DNA of 64,000 nucleotides from Thalassospira sp. TSL5-1 (GCF_001907695.1 NZ_KV880643.1:1-64000), one strand, 5' to 3'. Shown: positions 46,280-54,883, numbered from the stretch's first letter. The notes: a model not told the origin generated them from the sequence alone. Translations and numbers: made by a program.

Positions 46280-46304
46280 ATGAATATATTCATATGTAAA
46301 ATAA
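46280..46304. promoter_or_regulatory. Operator-like element between divergent operons (copy 2)
   Basis: The perfect 14-bp palindrome ATGAATATATTCAT lies at 46280-46293; the 23-bp stretch 46282-46304, ending CATATGTAAAATAA, is a near copy of 32716-32738. It lies between tctC (minus) and the reductase gene (plus). A further AT-rich, partly similar stretch (ATGTATTCGCATATAATAA) follows at about 46370-46388, close to the plus-strand start. Confidence 0.6.
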
Positions 46305-46403
46305 ATTGAGAGTCAACCGGCTTTGCTGAATTGGAAACACTTGACAGCAGATATTTTATATATGAACTTATGTATTCGCATATAATAAACTCGAGAGATC
46401 AGA

Positions 46404-47348
46404 ATGCCGTCCATCGGATACGAGGTTGTGACCACCTCCAGTGAAACCCGGGATATCAAGCGGATCGTGATGAAGCCCACGGCACCGGTTCCGATAGCGT
46501 GGTCGGCGGGTGCACATATACGGGTGACTCTGACAGATGGCAGCAGTCGTGCTTATTCGCTTTTGCGGCTTCCGGGCCTTCCAGCCGGGCATATCGCCCT
46601 TGGGGTGTTGCGTGAAAAGGAAAGCAAGGGCGGATCAAAATTCATGCACGCTCTTAAACCCGGTGACAAAGTGCAACTTTCCCACCCGGCCAATCATTTT
46701 GAACTGGGCAATCATGCCGGGCCATCTGTTTTGATCGCGGGGGGGATTGGCATTACGCCCATCCTGTCAATGGCAGCCGAACTTGTCCGCTCCGGCCGCG
46801 AATTCGAGGTTCATTATGCAGGGCGTGCCGAAGGGATGCTCGCTTTTGTCCCTGAAATGCAGGAAATCTGTGGCTCTCGGTTAAGCCTGCATTATGACGA
46901 TCAGCCCAGTGCGATGAATGTGGGCAAAATCCTCAGGGATGCCCCGGACGAGGCACATGTTTATTTCTGTGGGCCTGCGGGCATGATTGAGGCCGTCCGG
47001 GCGACCGCATCGGAATTGGGCTGGCCGGGCGAACGGGTTCATTACGAACTGTTCTCTGCCGATGTGGCCGCGTCGGAGAACACCGCATTTGATGTGGAAA
47101 TCCACAGTACCGGCCAGATTGTTCACGTTCCTGCGGACATGACAATTATTGAAGCCCTCGAAGAGGCCGGCCTGGACCCCCTTTACGATTGTCAGCGTGG
47201 GGATTGCGGCATTTGCCAATGCACCGTGATCGAAGGAATTCCCGATCATCGGGATGTGATCCTGACCGATGCCGAAAAGGCCGAAAACAACGTCATGCAG
47301 ATCTGCGTTTCGCGTTCCAAAACCGCAAAACTGGTCATTGAAATCTGA
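46404..47348 (+). CDS. Rieske oxygenase reductase, phthalate-dioxygenase-reductase type
   Basis: The 314-residue protein has a flavin-binding barrel (SSRAYSLLRLPG, about residues 1-95), an NAD-binding domain (VLIAGGIGITPILSMAAEL and HVYFCGPAGMIEAV) and a C-terminal plant-type [2Fe-2S] ferredoxin with YDCQRGDCGICQCTVIEG and MQICVSRS. It passes electrons from NADH to the oxygenase encoded next. The order flavin-NAD-ferredoxin is that of the VanB/PDR class. First gene of the plus-strand indole/aromatic operon. Confidence 0.9.
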   Translation: MPSIGYEVVTTSSETRDIKRIVMKPTAPVPIAWSAGAHIRVTLTDGSSRAYSLLRLPGLPAGHIALGVLREKESKGGSKFMHALKPGDKVQLSHPANHFELGNHAGPSVLIAGGIGITPILSMAAELVRSGREFEVHYAGRAEGMLAFVPEMQEICGSRLSLHYDDQPSAMNVGKILRDAPDEAHVYFCGPAGMIEAVRATASELGWPGERVHYELFSADVAASENTAFDVEIHSTGQIVHVPADMTIIEALEEAGLDPLYDCQRGDCGICQCTVIEGIPDHRDVILTDAEKAENNVMQICVSRSKTAKLVIEI

Positions 47349-47365
47349 TTATAGAGGAGGACGTC

Positions 47366-48712
47366 ATGGATCGTTATCGCGGGAATCCCCAGGCCATTGC
47401 CGATTTGATCAAGGGCTATGCCGTACATCGGGATGTTTATGTGGACCCGGAAATCTTTGAATTGGAAATGGAGCAGCTATTTCCAAATTCATGGGTTTAT
47501 ATCGGTCATGAAAGCCAGTTGAAAAATACCGGCGATTTCATAACCTCGAAAATCGGAAATCAGCCGATCCTCGCTTCGCGTCATCGCGATGGTCAGATTT
47601 ACGTATTGCATAATCGCTGCCCGCATAAAGGCGTTAAAATATCATCCGAACCGTGCGGAAATACCGGCAAATTTTTTCGCTGTCCCTATCATGCGTGGTC
47701 TTTCAAAACCGATGGGTCGCTTTTGGCCATCCCCTTGAAAAAAGGCTATGAAGGGACCGGCTTTGATGCGGACCAGGCCTCAAAGGGACTGCCAAGGATC
47801 AGGAATGTCAGAATATATCGGGGGCTGATTTTTGTGCGCCTTGCGGATGAAGGCCTCAGCTTTGAAGATTATTTTGGCGACTCTCTTTCCACAATCGACA
47901 ACATGGCGGATCGGTCCCCGCAAGGGGAGTTGGAGATTATCAGCCAGCCTATCCGGTATATGCACAGTTGCAACTGGAAGATGCTGGTCGATAATCAGAC
48001 CGATACCTGCCACCCGATGGTTGCGCATGAAAGCTCGGCAGGGACTGCGGTGAATGTGTGGGAGCGCGCAAAGGCGGCAAATCCCGATATGGACCCGCCG
48101 ATGGCGGTTCAGCTGTATGCACCGTTCATGAGCCCGTATGAATTCTACGAAGGGGCGGGCATCCGTGTCTGGCCCAATGGGCATGGTCATTCCGGTGTTT
48201 CGGGTTCCATCCATCAGGATTACGAGGATGTAGATGGCTATCTGCAAATGATGGTCGAAGCCTACGGGGAAAAACGCGCCCACGAGATCCTGGGCGATGT
48301 CCGCCACAATACGATTTATTTTCCAAACATCATGGTCAAGGGGCCGGTGGCAATTTTGCGCCATTTTATTCCGCTGGGCGTGAATAAAACCCTGGTTGAA
48401 AGCTGGGTATTCAAGCTCAAGGGCGCGCCGGACAAGCTCTATGAGCGCGGGTTGATGTACAACCGGTTCATTAACGCCCCGACGTCAATCGTCGGACATG
48501 ACGATCTTGAGATGTATGAGCGCGCGCAGGAAGGCCTGCAATCGGATGGCAACAAATGGGTCAATCTGCATCGCTTATGGGATGAGAATGAACCTGAAGA
48601 AGCCACCGATATCGTCAACGGGACGTCGGAACGCCAGATGCGTAACCAGTTTTATGCCTGGAAGAAATTCATGATTCAAAACATGGATACAAAAGCGGGG
48701 ACGGCAGGATGA
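47366..48712 (+). CDS. Aromatic ring-hydroxylating dioxygenase, alpha subunit
   Basis: The 448-residue protein has the Rieske cluster motifs NRCPHKGVKI and FRCPYHAWSFKTDG (about residues 85-120) and the mononuclear iron site DNQTDTCHPMVAHESS (about residues 210-225). Together with the beta subunit and reductase it inserts oxygen into an aromatic ring. The downstream CoA ligase and isatin-hydrolase genes suggest indole-3-acetate as substrate, giving a dioxindole-3-acetate-type product; this matches Rieske oxygenases in known indole-acetate loci. Confidence 0.9.
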   Translation: MDRYRGNPQAIADLIKGYAVHRDVYVDPEIFELEMEQLFPNSWVYIGHESQLKNTGDFITSKIGNQPILASRHRDGQIYVLHNRCPHKGVKISSEPCGNTGKFFRCPYHAWSFKTDGSLLAIPLKKGYEGTGFDADQASKGLPRIRNVRIYRGLIFVRLADEGLSFEDYFGDSLSTIDNMADRSPQGELEIISQPIRYMHSCNWKMLVDNQTDTCHPMVAHESSAGTAVNVWERAKAANPDMDPPMAVQLYAPFMSPYEFYEGAGIRVWPNGHGHSGVSGSIHQDYEDVDGYLQMMVEAYGEKRAHEILGDVRHNTIYFPNIMVKGPVAILRHFIPLGVNKTLVESWVFKLKGAPDKLYERGLMYNRFINAPTSIVGHDDLEMYERAQEGLQSDGNKWVNLHRLWDENEPEEATDIVNGTSERQMRNQFYAWKKFMIQNMDTKAGTAG

Positions 48713-49182
48713 AGCGCGAAGATCTTGTGGATTTTGTCTATGACGAGGCCCACACACTTGACCAGATGGAATGGGAAACCTGGCTGGCCCTGTTTGCGGA
48801 GGATGGCCGCTACTGGATGCCGCTGGAATGGCAGCAGGAAGATCCAATCCTTCAACCCTCACTCATGTATGAAGACCGTTTGTTGTTAACTGTTCGCGTG
48901 GAACGTCTGGCCGGCGAGCGGACATTCAGTCAGAAGCCCAAAAGCCGTTGTCATCATCTTCTCGAACGTCCCAGGGTTATCTCGATGGGGGAAGATGACG
49001 GTGTGTACAAGGTGCGCACCTCGTTTCTGTATACCGAAACACGGGGTGATCTTCTGGACCGGTATTCGGGCTGGATCGGTCATGAACTGGTTGAAATAGA
49101 CGGCGCACTGAAAATCAGGCTCAAACGCATTGATCTGATTAATTTTGATGCCCCCTTCAGCAACATTCAGCTCTTTATTTGA
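48709..49182 (+). CDS. Ring-hydroxylating dioxygenase, beta subunit
   Basis: The 157-residue protein has the SnoaL-like cone fold of oxygenase beta subunits: VYDEAHTLDQMEWETWLALF, FAEDGRYWMPLEW and RVERLAGERTFSQKPKSRCH. It starts 4 bp inside the end of the alpha gene (ATGA overlap) and supplies the structural subunit. Confidence 0.88.
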   Translation: MKREDLVDFVYDEAHTLDQMEWETWLALFAEDGRYWMPLEWQQEDPILQPSLMYEDRLLLTVRVERLAGERTFSQKPKSRCHHLLERPRVISMGEDDGVYKVRTSFLYTETRGDLLDRYSGWIGHELVEIDGALKIRLKRIDLINFDAPFSNIQLFI

Positions 49183-49189
49183 GGCAGGT

Positions 49190-50803
49190 ATGACAACGAA
49201 ATCTGTTTATTCCCGCTTTGTGGAGACGGCTGAAAGACGGGGTGAAGCACCGTTTTTGCATGTTCTTGAGGAAACGGCCGGCATTTACGGTATTTCCGCT
49301 GGCGATATTTCCTACGCCGAAATGAGAAGGCGGGTTGAAGACTGGCGAAAACGTTTTGCCGATGCGGGTTATGGCGCCGGGCACCGGATTGGCCTGTTGC
49401 TGCAAAACCGCCCGGTTTTTATTGAAATCTGGCTGGCTTTGAATGCGCTGGGGGCTTCGGTCGTGCCCATTAATCCCGATTTGCGCCTGGCAGAATTGGA
49501 ATATCTGGCCGAACATTCGGAAATGATTTTGGCCATCGTGCTGCCGGAGCGGCAGGCGGAAATGAAGGCTGCCGTGGCCAATGCCGGGCTGCCGGTTCCC
49601 GTATTGACACCCGATAGTCCCCTTTCTCCTGCATTGACCCCCGTCCTTCAAGATTATGTTCCCGACACGGCGACCGAATGTGCCCTGCTTTATACATCAG
49701 GGACAACCGGCCGCCCAAAAGGCTGCATTCTCAGCAATGAATATTACCTTCATTCCGGCGACTGGTATGCCCAAACAGGGGGCCACATCAGTTTACGTCG
49801 CGATTGTGAACGGATGCTGACACCGCTTCCGGTATTTCACATGAATGCGATGGCCGTTTCCGTACCCGCCATGATCACTTTGGGCGGATGTATGATCATG
49901 CTGGATCGTTTTCATCCGCGTAGCTGGTGGGAGTCTGTGCGCAAAAGCGGTGCGACTATCGTTCATTATCTGGGGGTTATGCCGTCGATGCTGATGGGGA
50001 TGGAACCTTCACCAGACGATATTAACCATAACGTGCGGTTTGGCTTTGGCGCAGGGGTCGACAAAAAACTTCATGCCGTTTTTGAAGAACGTTACGGTTT
50101 TCCCCTGATCGAAGCCTGGGCATGCACGGAAAGCGGTTCTGGTGGGGTTATCTGCGCGTATGAGGAACCGCGCAAGGTTGGTACCTCGTGTTTTGGGCGG
50201 CCATGTGACAATGTCGCCGTGCGGATCATCGATGATGCAGGCAATGATGTTGATTTTGGTATGCCAGGCGAATTACTGGTGCGCCGGGCGGGGGATAACC
50301 CGCGATATGGGTTCTTTTCGGGTTATCTGAAAAATCAGCAAGCCACGGATGAGATTTGGCAGGGCGGCTGGTTGCATACCGGCGATATTGTTCTGCAGGA
50401 TCAGGACGGATCTTTGCATTTTGTGGATCGCAAGAAAAACGTGATCCGCCGTTCAGGGGAAAATATTGCTGCGGTAGAGGTGGAATCCATTCTCAACCGG
50501 CATCCCGAGATTAAAATTTCTGCCGCCGTTGCCGCACCGGACGAGGTCCGGGGGGACGAGGTTGCCGTGTTCCTGATTCTTGATGGTGTCAAAGGGGATG
50601 CTGCCAAGGCAGAGGAGATCGTCTCCTGGGCCCTGGACCAGATGGCCTATTACAAAGTTCCTGGCTGGATTGCGTTTACCGACGAACTGCCTTTGACATC
50701 GACGCAGAAGATCCTGCGGGGCCAGTTAAAAGATCTTATGACGGCAACCTTTAAGGTAAGTGGCTTTATTGATACCCGTCATCTGAAGGGACGCAGGGTC
50801 TGA
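49190..50803 (+). CDS. Acyl-CoA synthetase (AMP-forming)
   Basis: The 537-residue protein has the phosphate-binding loop LLYTSGTTGRPKGCILS, the substrate-side FGFGAGVDKKLHAVFEERYG and EAWACTESGSGG, the hinge GWLHTGDIVLQDQDGSLHFV and a C-terminal lysine in LTSTQKILRGQ. It activates a carboxylic acid as its CoA thioester. The ATG at 49190 is 7 bp after the beta-subunit stop, with GAGGCAGG before it. The proposed substrate is dioxindole-3-acetate. Confidence 0.88.
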   Translation: MTTKSVYSRFVETAERRGEAPFLHVLEETAGIYGISAGDISYAEMRRRVEDWRKRFADAGYGAGHRIGLLLQNRPVFIEIWLALNALGASVVPINPDLRLAELEYLAEHSEMILAIVLPERQAEMKAAVANAGLPVPVLTPDSPLSPALTPVLQDYVPDTATECALLYTSGTTGRPKGCILSNEYYLHSGDWYAQTGGHISLRRDCERMLTPLPVFHMNAMAVSVPAMITLGGCMIMLDRFHPRSWWESVRKSGATIVHYLGVMPSMLMGMEPSPDDINHNVRFGFGAGVDKKLHAVFEERYGFPLIEAWACTESGSGGVICAYEEPRKVGTSCFGRPCDNVAVRIIDDAGNDVDFGMPGELLVRRAGDNPRYGFFSGYLKNQQATDEIWQGGWLHTGDIVLQDQDGSLHFVDRKKNVIRRSGENIAAVEVESILNRHPEIKISAAVAAPDEVRGDEVAVFLILDGVKGDAAKAEEIVSWALDQMAYYKVPGWIAFTDELPLTSTQKILRGQLKDLMTATFKVSGFIDTRHLKGRRV

Positions 50804-51978
50804 TGGCAAAACAAAAACCATATGATGGTGTGGTTATCTGCGCGCCGGTGACGGTGCCCTATATGCGCTATTCTGACAAAACGGCGCATTGGTGGGCGGG
50901 GGCGGCCCTGGCAGAACTGGCCGGGCAAACCGGGTTGGGGCCGGATGATATTGACGGGTTCTGTTTTGCAAGTTTTTCTGCTGTGCCCGACACGGTTGTG
51001 GGTATGGTCCAGCATTTGGGTCTTAGTCCAAGATGGATGGATCATATTCCGACAGGCGGGGCAAGTGGCGTCATGGCCTTGCGCCGGGCGGCACGCGCGG
51101 TCCAGGCCGGAGATGCGGAGATTGTTGCCTGTGTTGCCGCCGACACCAACCAGATAGACAGTTTCCGGCAAACGCTTGTCGGGTTTTCCCGGTTTTCGCA
51201 GGATGCGACCTATCCCTATGGTTTTGGCGGACCCAATGCCACCTTTGCCCTGATAACCGATAACTTCATGCGGCAATATGGCCTGACCCGCGCAGACTTT
51301 GCCAAACTCTGTATCGCGCAACGAACAAATGCCCTGTCCAATCCCTATGCCCTGATGAAAAAGCCGCTGACCCATGATCAGTATATGAAGGCCCGGGCGA
51401 TTGCCGATCCCGTGCATCTTTTTGACTGTGTCATGCCCTGCGCTGGTGCCGAGGCCTTTATTGTCACGACACCGGAAAAAGCCGGGCAACTGGGTCTGTC
51501 CACTGCGCGTCTGGCCGCGACAATAGAACGTCATAATGCCTTTGCTGAAGATGCGGTTCAGACCCGTGGGGGCTGGGCACGCGATATTGACGATCTGTGG
51601 CAGGCGGCCGGTTGTGGGCCGCAGGATATCGATATGCTGCAGGCCTATGATGATTATCCGGTGATCGTTGCCATGCAGCTGGCCGATTTGGGATTTTGTG
51701 ACAAACCAGCCTTGCCGGACTTTATCGCGCAAAATGATTTTACCCTGACAGGATCCTTGCCCTTGAATACCAATGGTGGGCAGCTTTCTGCAGGGCAGGC
51801 GGGTGCTGCCGGTGGATTTCAAAACGTAACCGAAGGTCTGCGACAGGTCCTGCATTGTCCGTTGGGCGGTCAGGTGCCCCATGCAAGACGGGCGCTGGTG
51901 TCGGGATTTGGCCTGGTGAACTATGACCGGGGTGTGTGCACTGGTGCTGCCATACTGGAACAGGAGGTGTTGTTATGA
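50803..51978 (+). CDS. Thiolase-fold protein lacking the nucleophilic cysteine; probable retro-aldolase
   Basis: The 391-residue protein is of the SCP2-thiolase/Ltp2 type. The usual active-site Cys block reads IPTGGASGVMALRRA, with Gly in place of Cys; the GH motif is replaced by AGQAGAAGGF. A tyrosine-rich stretch MLQAYDDYPVIVAMQL is kept, and a Cys remains only in RGVCTGAAILE. This is not a normal thiolase active site. Thiolase-fold aldolases such as steroid-degrading Ltp2 lack thiolysis chemistry and need a DUF35 partner, and the next gene encodes a DUF35 protein. The proposed reaction is splitting dioxindole-3-acetyl-CoA into isatin and acetyl-CoA. The start overlaps the ligase stop (TGATG). 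Confidence 0.8.
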   Translation: MAKQKPYDGVVICAPVTVPYMRYSDKTAHWWAGAALAELAGQTGLGPDDIDGFCFASFSAVPDTVVGMVQHLGLSPRWMDHIPTGGASGVMALRRAARAVQAGDAEIVACVAADTNQIDSFRQTLVGFSRFSQDATYPYGFGGPNATFALITDNFMRQYGLTRADFAKLCIAQRTNALSNPYALMKKPLTHDQYMKARAIADPVHLFDCVMPCAGAEAFIVTTPEKAGQLGLSTARLAATIERHNAFAEDAVQTRGGWARDIDDLWQAAGCGPQDIDMLQAYDDYPVIVAMQLADLGFCDKPALPDFIAQNDFTLTGSLPLNTNGGQLSAGQAGAAGGFQNVTEGLRQVLHCPLGGQVPHARRALVSGFGLVNYDRGVCTGAAILEQEVLL

Positions 51979-53213
51979 CCGCGCCATTGACCCCTCCCAA
52001 ACGCAAGGATCCTTTGGTCAGGACCCGCGCCGGGCACGTACCGCCAGGATTGCGCAGCCGTGCCGCAAGGGCGATGGCGGTACGGGCAGGCCAGGGAAGC
52101 TTTGTACTTCAGGTTTGCGACAGGTGCGCTGTCGTCACTTATCCCCCACGGGATCGTTGCCCCCGTTGCTGGGGTGAATTGAACTGGAAGGATCAACCCC
52201 GGGGCGCGGTTGTTGAAGCTGAAACAACGGTGCGGGCAACAATTGACCTGTTTTTTCGCGAACATCTGCCCTGGCGGATTGGCTCTGTTCGGCTTGATGC
52301 CGGACCAATGGCAATTGTGCATTTGCATGGCGATGTCAAACAGGGCGACCGCGTAAGGATGGAATTGCGACTTGATCGGGGCGGTGCCCCCGCGCTGTTC
52401 GCCCTGCCAGAAAAGGAAACCCCGAACATGGCTGATGATCCGCAATTACGCGAATTTTCTGCTGACCCCAAATTTCGCCGGGTTCTTGTAACCGATGGGC
52501 GCAGCCCGATTGGTCAGATCGTGGCAAAGGCACTTTTGAAAAGTGGGGCGCAAACGGTGTTTTTGGGCAATGCCGAACCGTTGATGCGCTATCCCGGACA
52601 GGATGATATCGAGGCTATAGACGGTATTGAACCGGTTGCCCTGAACCTTGCCCATACACGCAGTTGTCAGGAACTGGCAGCACAAATGGGGGGCAGGATC
52701 GACATTATCGTTAATACAGCAGCTTTCGCCCGGCCTGGTGGGGTTGGTTTTGACAGTAAATTGACCGACCTTCAAACAGGGCTGGATATCGAGGTTATGG
52801 GGCTGATGCGTCTGGCGCAGGCGTTTACACCCGCAATGTCCGGGCGGTCGGATGACGGGGTTAATTCTGCGGTTGCCTTCGTCGATATTGTTTCAGTTCA
52901 TGGGCTGACGGGCAAAACCGGCTTTGCTGGTTCTGCAGCGAGTGCGGCTGCACGTTTGTCATTGATTTCCGGTCTGCGCGGTGAAATCGCCAAAGCAGGC
53001 ATCCGGGTTATGACCGTTCTGACCGGGCCGGTTGATGATGACTGGCATCAAAATGTCCCACCCCCAAAAACGGCACCAGAACAAATTGCCAAAGCCGTGA
53101 TCGAAACACTGGTTAAGGGACAGGAGACCATCTGTGCGGGAGATGTTGCCAGGGATGTTTTATCTCGCTGGCAGGCAGATCCGTTATTGACAATTCGGGA
53201 GGAAAACCAATGA
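51975..53213 (+). CDS. DUF35 (zinc ribbon/OB-fold) protein fused to a degenerate SDR domain
   Basis: The 412-residue fusion has an N-terminal DUF35 domain (about 1-135) with zinc ligands VCDRCAVVTYPPRDRCPRCW and an OB-fold, and a C-terminal Rossmann domain (about 150-405) of short-chain dehydrogenase type. In the latter the glycine motif reads VTDGRSPIGQ, and where Tyr-x3-Lys is expected the sequence is FAGSAASAAARL, so both catalytic residues are lost. The SDR part is therefore probably structural. The DUF35 part should pair with the thiolase-fold enzyme. The ATG at 51975 overlaps the upstream stop (ATGA) and has CAGGAGG before it. Confidence 0.82.
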   Translation: MTAPLTPPKRKDPLVRTRAGHVPPGLRSRAARAMAVRAGQGSFVLQVCDRCAVVTYPPRDRCPRCWGELNWKDQPRGAVVEAETTVRATIDLFFREHLPWRIGSVRLDAGPMAIVHLHGDVKQGDRVRMELRLDRGGAPALFALPEKETPNMADDPQLREFSADPKFRRVLVTDGRSPIGQIVAKALLKSGAQTVFLGNAEPLMRYPGQDDIEAIDGIEPVALNLAHTRSCQELAAQMGGRIDIIVNTAAFARPGGVGFDSKLTDLQTGLDIEVMGLMRLAQAFTPAMSGRSDDGVNSAVAFVDIVSVHGLTGKTGFAGSAASAAARLSLISGLRGEIAKAGIRVMTVLTGPVDDDWHQNVPPPKTAPEQIAKAVIETLVKGQETICAGDVARDVLSRWQADPLLTIREENQ

Positions 53214-54001
53214 ACCAACAATTGCTTTCAAGCCTGGCTGGCGCACTGAGCTCGGGCCAAATTCGTGTCATTGATCTGACCAATACGCTCAGTCCGGAAT
53301 TTCCGGTGATCGTTCTGCCGCCCGAATTTGGACAATGTATGACGTTCAAGATGGAGGAAGTGTCCCGTTACAACGAAAATGGTGCGGCGTGGTATTGGAA
53401 CAATATCTCGATGAATGAGCATACGGGCACGCATTTCGATGCCCCTGCCCATTGGGTTACAGGCCGGGATTTACCGTCCAATACGGTGGATGCCATTCCC
53501 GTCCAAAAGTTTGTGGCCCCAGTCGTGGTTATTGATATTTCAATGGAATCTGCAGCAGATGCCGATTTTGTGGTAACACGGGACTTTCTGGAAAACTGGG
53601 AAAAGAAGAATGGTTCCATTCCCCCACAGCACTGGATCGCCCTTCGCACAGATTGGTACAAGCGTGTTGGAACACCAGAATATCTGAACCTTCAGGAAGA
53701 CGGGGCGCATTCTCCGGGGCCGGATGCGGGGGCGGTGGAATTCATGGTTCATGAGCGCGACTGTGTTGGTCTTGCCGTTGAAACCGTGGGCACAGATGCC
53801 GGTCAGGCCTTTCATTTCAATCCGCCACTGCCTGCACATTCGATTTTGCATGGCAATAACCGGTTCGGCCTGCAATGTCTGACCAACCTGGATAAATTGC
53901 CAACTTTCGGCGCGATGATTGTTGCCTGCCCGCTTAAAATAGAGGGCGGTTCGGGCAGCCCCTTGCGTGTTATCGCCCTGGTTGACGGAGAAGGCGCATG
54001 A
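53210..54001 (+). CDS. Isatin hydrolase (cyclase/kynurenine-formamidase-like family)
   Basis: The 263-residue protein has the metal-binding signature NEHTGTHFDAPAHW and the surrounding VIDLTNTLSPEFPVIVLPPE, HSPGPDAGAVEFMV, ETVGTDAGQAFHF and NRFGLQCLTNLDKLPTFGA, which closely fit bacterial isatin hydrolases rather than kynurenine formamidases. It would open isatin to isatinate (2-aminophenylglyoxylate) using Mn2+. It overlaps the DUF35-SDR stop by 4 bp, placing it immediately after the predicted isatin-forming step. Confidence 0.85.
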   Translation: MNQQLLSSLAGALSSGQIRVIDLTNTLSPEFPVIVLPPEFGQCMTFKMEEVSRYNENGAAWYWNNISMNEHTGTHFDAPAHWVTGRDLPSNTVDAIPVQKFVAPVVVIDISMESAADADFVVTRDFLENWEKKNGSIPPQHWIALRTDWYKRVGTPEYLNLQEDGAHSPGPDAGAVEFMVHERDCVGLAVETVGTDAGQAFHFNPPLPAHSILHGNNRFGLQCLTNLDKLPTFGAMIVACPLKIEGGSGSPLRVIALVDGEGA

Positions 54002-54717
54002 AGACAACGCTGATCACTGGTGGCAATTCGGGCATCGGGGCAGCAATTGCGGGGCTGTTGCTGTCTCGTGGTGAAAAGGTTGTGTCTCTTGGCCTGGAAT
54101 TGCCGGACGCCAAGCATGATAATCTGTTTGGTTATACCGCTGATTTGACAGATAGTGCCAGCACGGCAGAGGTTGCAGCACAGATTGCTGCAACCCACCA
54201 GATTGATGCACTGGTGCATAATGCCGGCATGATTCTTCCCAATTTGCTGTCCGATGCCGTACCGCAAGATATTTTGACATTGGCCCAATTGCATTTGGCT
54301 GCGCCAATGGCCCTGACCCAGGCCGTCTTATCCGGTATGGAAGAACGTGGTTCGGGGCGAATTCTGTTTATTTCCTCCCGTGCGTCAATGGGCATGCCGA
54401 CCCGATCGGCCTATTCGGCAACCAAGGCGGGTGTGCATGGCATGGCACGAACCTGGGCGCTGGAACTTGCCCCCAGGGGTATTACGGTCAATGTCATTGC
54501 CCCAGGTCCGGTGCTGACCGAAAATTTCTGGGGCATTGTCCCCAAGGATGGCGAATTACAGGACAAAATTGCCAGTACTGTGCCTGTCAAGCGTATTGGT
54601 ACGGCAGATGATATTGCCAATGCTGCAGGTTTTTTCCTCGATGACAAGGCCAGTTTCATCACGGGACAGGTGCTGTTTGTTTGCGGGGGAACCAGCCTCG
54701 GCGGCCAATCCATATAA
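53998..54717 (+). CDS. Short-chain dehydrogenase/reductase
   Basis: The 239-residue protein is a complete classical SDR: cofactor motif LITGGNSGIGAAIAG, LVHNAGMI, catalytic Ser in ILFISSRASM and Tyr-x3-Lys in SAYSATKAGVHGMA. Unlike the SDR half of the fusion upstream, all catalytic residues are present. Its role is not obvious; it could interconvert a hydroxyl and a keto group in the indole pathway, for example dioxindole and isatin. It overlaps the isatin hydrolase stop by 4 bp and ends the operon. Confidence 0.85.
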   Translation: MKTTLITGGNSGIGAAIAGLLLSRGEKVVSLGLELPDAKHDNLFGYTADLTDSASTAEVAAQIAATHQIDALVHNAGMILPNLLSDAVPQDILTLAQLHLAAPMALTQAVLSGMEERGSGRILFISSRASMGMPTRSAYSATKAGVHGMARTWALELAPRGITVNVIAPGPVLTENFWGIVPKDGELQDKIASTVPVKRIGTADDIANAAGFFLDDKASFITGQVLFVCGGTSLGGQSI

Positions 54718-54772
54718 AACAGTCGTGTGATTGCCCTGTTTGGGCTTAAGGCCTCATACATCTTCATTTCGG

Positions 54773-54883
54773 TTATGCGGGGTTGGATATCGAACTGATT
54801 CCCTCTCTCGCAACCGGCATCCTGCTCTCACGCTGATTCAAAAAGAATGCTTCCTGTACGTCTGAAAAATTCGATGCTTTCAT
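54773..54883 (-). mobile_element. Remnant of an IS3-family OrfA
   Basis: A minus-strand frame starting at 54883 reads MKASNFSDVQEAFFLNQRES then RMPVAREGIS, which is the recognisable start of IS407-type OrfA (helix-turn-helix proteins beginning MKxSxFSDxQxAFxL). It degenerates after about 33 residues and stops. Nothing of OrfB follows, so it is a fossil at the boundary between the indole operon and the iron-uptake genes. Confidence 0.55.

Noticed and set aside
50803-51978. Annotation as acetyl-CoA acetyltransferase
   Set aside because: The fold fits, but the nucleophilic Cys and the GH histidine are both replaced, so normal thiolysis is unlikely.
53210-54001. Kynurenine formamidase (KynB)
   Set aside because: It shares the HTGTHFDAP metal motif, but length, flanking motifs and the neighbouring oxindole-type pathway fit isatin hydrolase better.
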